Shown: positions 31,875 through 33,952 of the stretch, in pieces | Numbering within the stretch: position 1 is the stretch's first letter | Layout of the letters: the number at the start of each line of letters is the position of its first letter | DNA from: SVQP01 sp045603085 | GTDB taxonomy: Bacteria; Bacillota; Clostridia; Oscillospirales; CAG-272 | Assembly: GCA_045603085.1 (NCBI GenBank) | Contig: JAZULL010000139.1 | Span: 1-33,952, forward strand | Direction: 5' to 3' | DNA: 33,952 nucleotides | Notes under the pieces: generated by a model | Told to the model about the DNA's origin: nothing | What the model saw: only the letters and a program-made list of their open reading frames with translations | Database searches by the model: none | Position numbers and translations under genes: made by a program

Positions 31875-33218
31875 ATGTTTGAAAGCTTAGGCGAAAAGCT
31901 GAGCAATGCCTTCAAAAAGTTCAAGAACAAGGGTAAGCTGACCGAGGCAGACGTCAAGGCCGGCATGCGCGAGGTTAAGCTCGCACTGCTGGAGGCCGAC
32001 GTTAACTTCAAGGTCGTCAAAGCCTTTATCAATACCGTATCTGAACGCGCTGTGGGGGCGGAGGTTATGGAATCTCTTAATCCCGCACAGCAGATCATCA
32101 AGATCGTCAACGAGGAGCTGACCGCGCTGATGGGCGGCTCTCAATCCAAGCTGACCATTGCGTCGAAGCCCCCCACAGTCATTATGATGGTGGGTCTGCA
32201 GGGCGCGGGTAAAACCACCCATGCAGGTAAGCTGGCGCTGATGTATAAAAAGCAGGGCAAGCATCCCCTCTTGGTCGCATGTGACGTGTACCGTCCCGCC
32301 GCGATCAAGCAGCTTGAGGTTGTCGGTGCACAGATCGACGTGCCCGTGTTCCAGATGGGTGATAAGGAATCCCCTGTCAAGATTGCCAAGGAAGGTATTA
32401 AGCTGGCTATGCAAAAGGGCTACGACATGGTGTTTGTGGACACCGCGGGCCGTTTGCAGATCGACGAGGTCCTCATGGAGGAGCTGCAGAATATCAAGGA
32501 GGCTGTACAGCCCACCGAGATCCTTCTGACGGTGGACGCCATGATCGGTCAGGAATCGGTCAACGTGGCCGATACCTTTAATAAAATGCTGGATATCACC
32601 GGCGTTATTCTGACCAAGCTGGACGGTGACACCAGAGGCGGTGCGGCGCTTTCCATCCGCTACGTCACGGGCAAGCCCATCAAGTTCATCGGTATCGGTG
32701 AGAAGATGGATGCCATTGAGCCCTTCTACCCCGACAGAATGGCAAGCCGAATCCTCGGCATGGGCGACGTGCTGACACTGATTGAAAAGGCACAGCAGCA
32801 ATACGACGAGAAAAAGGCCGCCGAGATGGAGCAAAAGCTTCGCTCCCAGACCTTCACCTTAGACGATTACCTCGAGCAATTTGATCAGCTCAAGAACATG
32901 GGCGACCTCAATCAGCTCGCGGGCATGATCCCCGGCATGAAGCCGGGTCAGCTCAAGGACGCCAAGGTGGACGAAAAGCAGCTGGCAAGACAAGAGGCCA
33001 TCATTCTTTCCATGACCAAAAAGGAGCGCGCCAAGCCCGAGCTTCTCAATGCATCGAGAAAGATCCGCATTGCCAAGGGCAGCGGCACCTCGGTCGAGGA
33101 GGTCAACCGCCTGCTCAAGCAGTTTGAGCAGATCAGAAAGCTCATGAAGCAGTTTACTGACATGGGCAAAACAAAAAAAGGCCGCAAAGCCTTGGGTAAG
33201 ATGAACATTCCGTTCTAA
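31875..33218 (+). CDS. ffh: Signal recognition particle protein Ffh
   Basis: Ffh is the SRP54-type GTPase that, with 4.5S/6S RNA, binds signal sequences on ribosomes and hands them to FtsY at the membrane. The N domain (about residues 1-85) precedes the G domain with the P-loop GLQGAGKTTHAGKL, DVYRPAAIKQL, DTAGRLQIDE and TKLDGDTRGGAAL. The methionine-rich M domain, which binds RNA and signal peptide, has GMIPGM and SGTSVEEVNRLLKQFEQI. The 447-aa length is typical. AAGGAGG lies seven bases before the ATG. The SRP RNA gene was not found in this window. Confidence 0.98.
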   Translation: MFESLGEKLSNAFKKFKNKGKLTEADVKAGMREVKLALLEADVNFKVVKAFINTVSERAVGAEVMESLNPAQQIIKIVNEELTALMGGSQSKLTIASKPPTVIMMVGLQGAGKTTHAGKLALMYKKQGKHPLLVACDVYRPAAIKQLEVVGAQIDVPVFQMGDKESPVKIAKEGIKLAMQKGYDMVFVDTAGRLQIDEVLMEELQNIKEAVQPTEILLTVDAMIGQESVNVADTFNKMLDITGVILTKLDGDTRGGAALSIRYVTGKPIKFIGIGEKMDAIEPFYPDRMASRILGMGDVLTLIEKAQQQYDEKKAAEMEQKLRSQTFTLDDYLEQFDQLKNMGDLNQLAGMIPGMKPGQLKDAKVDEKQLARQEAIILSMTKKERAKPELLNASRKIRIAKGSGTSVEEVNRLLKQFEQIRKLMKQFTDMGKTKKGRKALGKMNIPF

Positions 33219-33278
33219 ATCAACCGGAATTCATAAAATAAAAAATATATAAAATTAATTTTTTGGAGGAATTTTACC

Positions 33279-33521
33279 ATGGTAAAAATCAGACTCAGAA
33301 GAATGGGCGCTAAGAAGGCTCCCTTCTACCGCGTAGTTGTTTCCGACAGCCGTAGCCCCAGAGACGGCCGTTTCATCGAAGAGATCGGTTACTACAATCC
33401 TATGACCGCTCCCGAGGAGATCAAGATCGACGCCGAGAAGGCTCAGAAGTGGATCGCTAACGGCGCTCAGCCCACCGAGACCGTTAAGGTTCTGCTCAAG
33501 AAGACCGGTATCACCGAGTAA
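33279..33521 (+). CDS. rpsP: 30S ribosomal protein S16
   Basis: S16 is a small 16S rRNA-binding protein needed for 30S assembly. MVKIRLRRMGAKKAPFYRVV, then DSRSPRDGRFIEEIGYYNPM, is the family signature. The 80-aa length is normal. GGAGG lies nine bases before the ATG, and the codon use is that of a highly expressed gene. It sits 60 bases after ffh in an AT-rich gap, in the conserved ffh-rpsP order. Confidence 0.98.
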   Translation: MVKIRLRRMGAKKAPFYRVVVSDSRSPRDGRFIEEIGYYNPMTAPEEIKIDAEKAQKWIANGAQPTETVKVLLKKTGITE

Positions 33522-33539
33522 TTGACAGCGGGGTTTAGC

Positions 33540-33776
33540 ATGACGGATTTGAAAACCACCTTGCGTGACATTGCAGCCGCCATCGTGGACCACCCCGATG
33601 ACGTTACTGTCGTCAGCGAGGAAAATGATCACACCATCACTCTGACCCTGAGCGTTCACCCCGACGATATGGGCATGGTTATCGGCCGTCAGGGCCGCAT
33701 TGCCAAGGCCATCCGTACGCTTATCAAGGCTGCTTCCGCAAACTTGGATAAGAAGGTCAACGTAGACATCAGATGA
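33540..33776 (+). CDS. khpA: KH-domain RNA-binding protein KhpA
   Basis: KhpA is a small single-KH-domain protein that pairs with KhpB in many Bacillota and binds structured RNA. The GxxG loop is in MVIGRQGRIAKAIRTLIKAA, and the C-terminal strand is KVNVDIR. The 78-aa length fits. The start at 33540 (MTDLK) has GCGGGG upstream; an earlier in-frame start at 33522 abuts the rpsP stop. In most relatives rimM, trmD and rplS follow, but here a terminator comes four bases after the stop. Confidence 0.93.
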   Translation: MTDLKTTLRDIAAAIVDHPDDVTVVSEENDHTITLTLSVHPDDMGMVIGRQGRIAKAIRTLIKAASANLDKKVNVDIR

Positions 33777-33779
33777 TGC

Positions 33780-33813
33780 AAAAAGAACGGCACCGAGTGT
33801 GCCGTTCTTTTTT
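33780..33813 (+). terminator. Terminator after khpA
   Basis: AAAAAGAACGGCAC (33780-33793) and GTGCCGTTCTTTTT (33799-33812) form a 14-bp stem with a five-base loop and end in a T run. It closes the ylxM operon. Confidence 0.9.
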
Positions 33814-33922
33814 ATAGAGAATAGTTTGGCTTTGCATTGAGAACTCTCTCACATTCGCACAGCGAATATTTCACTTTTTCCAAGCTCGCTTAAAAAAACA
33901 TCAGATGATGTAAAAAAGAATG

Positions 33923-33952
33923 AAGTCGGATCGTAGCCATGTCGTTCTGTGA
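33923..33952. repeat. Terminal inverted repeat, right copy
   Basis: These 30 bases are the exact reverse complement of bases 3-32. The 110 bases between the khpA terminator and this repeat hold no ORF, only a small ATTCGC-ACA-GCGAAT hairpin at about 33852 and a 13-base repeat of the khpA 3' end. Confidence 0.85.

Noticed and set aside
33814..33922. SRP RNA or tRNA gene after khpA
   Set aside because: The stretch is AT-rich and lacks the conserved SRP RNA tetraloop and internal loop motifs and any tRNA fold.

Overview
The window is a stretch of bacterial chromosome, most likely from an uncultured member of the Clostridia (Bacillota), probably a gut Oscillospirales-like lineage. The evidence is gene content and order: a ylxM-ffh-rpsP-khpA operon, a murB-whiA-dnaE cluster, a BofC-like protein, ECF sigma/anti-sigma pairs of clostridial type, an M18 aminopeptidase, strong AGGAGG-type ribosome binding sites and TTGACA/TATAAT promoters. 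The genus cannot be fixed from the sequence. Most of the window is core chromosome. No rRNA, tRNA, CRISPR array, prophage or transposase gene was seen.

Layout. 1-5414 (minus): secA, two membrane proteins of unknown function and a tiny Gln/Asn-repeat peptide, with a 281-bp palindromic element between the two membrane genes. 5590-7169 (plus): the tRNA-modification pair trmL-mnmA. 7257-10774 (minus): a DUF4430-type lipoprotein, a TspO/MBR-like membrane protein and a bifunctional class A penicillin-binding protein. 10854-11360 (plus): a BofC-C-like membrane-anchored protein. 11401-14679 (minus): two ECF sigma factors in tandem, then a membrane protein with an anti-sigma-like N-terminus and a 13-repeat BspA-type LRR ectodomain. 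14680-15170: a gene-free block of hairpin repeats. 15171-21173 (minus): a HAD phosphatase-murB-whiA-dnaE operon. 21329-23651 (plus): a Gfo/Idh/MocA oxidoreductase, coaE and a lytic transglycosylase, linked by ATGA overlaps. 23799-29711 (plus): M18 aminopeptidase, prfA, tsaC, a divergent type IIA topoisomerase A subunit and a 38-aa membrane peptide. 29765-31343 (minus): an SDR oxidoreductase, an internally deleted AlkD-family remnant and a GNAT acetyltransferase. 31530-33776 (plus): ylxM-ffh-rpsP-khpA.

How the genes fit together. Much of the set serves the flow from gene to protein to membrane: SRP (ffh, ylxM) and SecA for export, RF1, ribosomal protein S16, KhpA, and the tRNA modifiers TrmL, MnmA and TsaC. 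A second theme is the envelope: PBP, MurB, lytic transglycosylase and WhiA. DnaE and the topoisomerase subunit act on DNA.

The least ordinary features are these. (1) The two-sigma/LRR-anti-sigma locus looks like a surface-sensing transcription switch. (2) Two arrays repeat a constant 9-mer, AGTGATATT, separated by spacers that differ in sequence but can each form a mini-hairpin. (3) A 281-bp MITE-like element has 24-bp perfect terminal inverted repeats, and a solo diverged copy of one end lies 13 kb away. (4) The two window ends carry the same 30-bp sequence in inverted orientation, which suggests that both ends run into copies of one dispersed repeat. (5) The Gln/Asn peptide and the BofC-like gene have leaders that could hide the start codon or the ribosome binding site in a hairpin.
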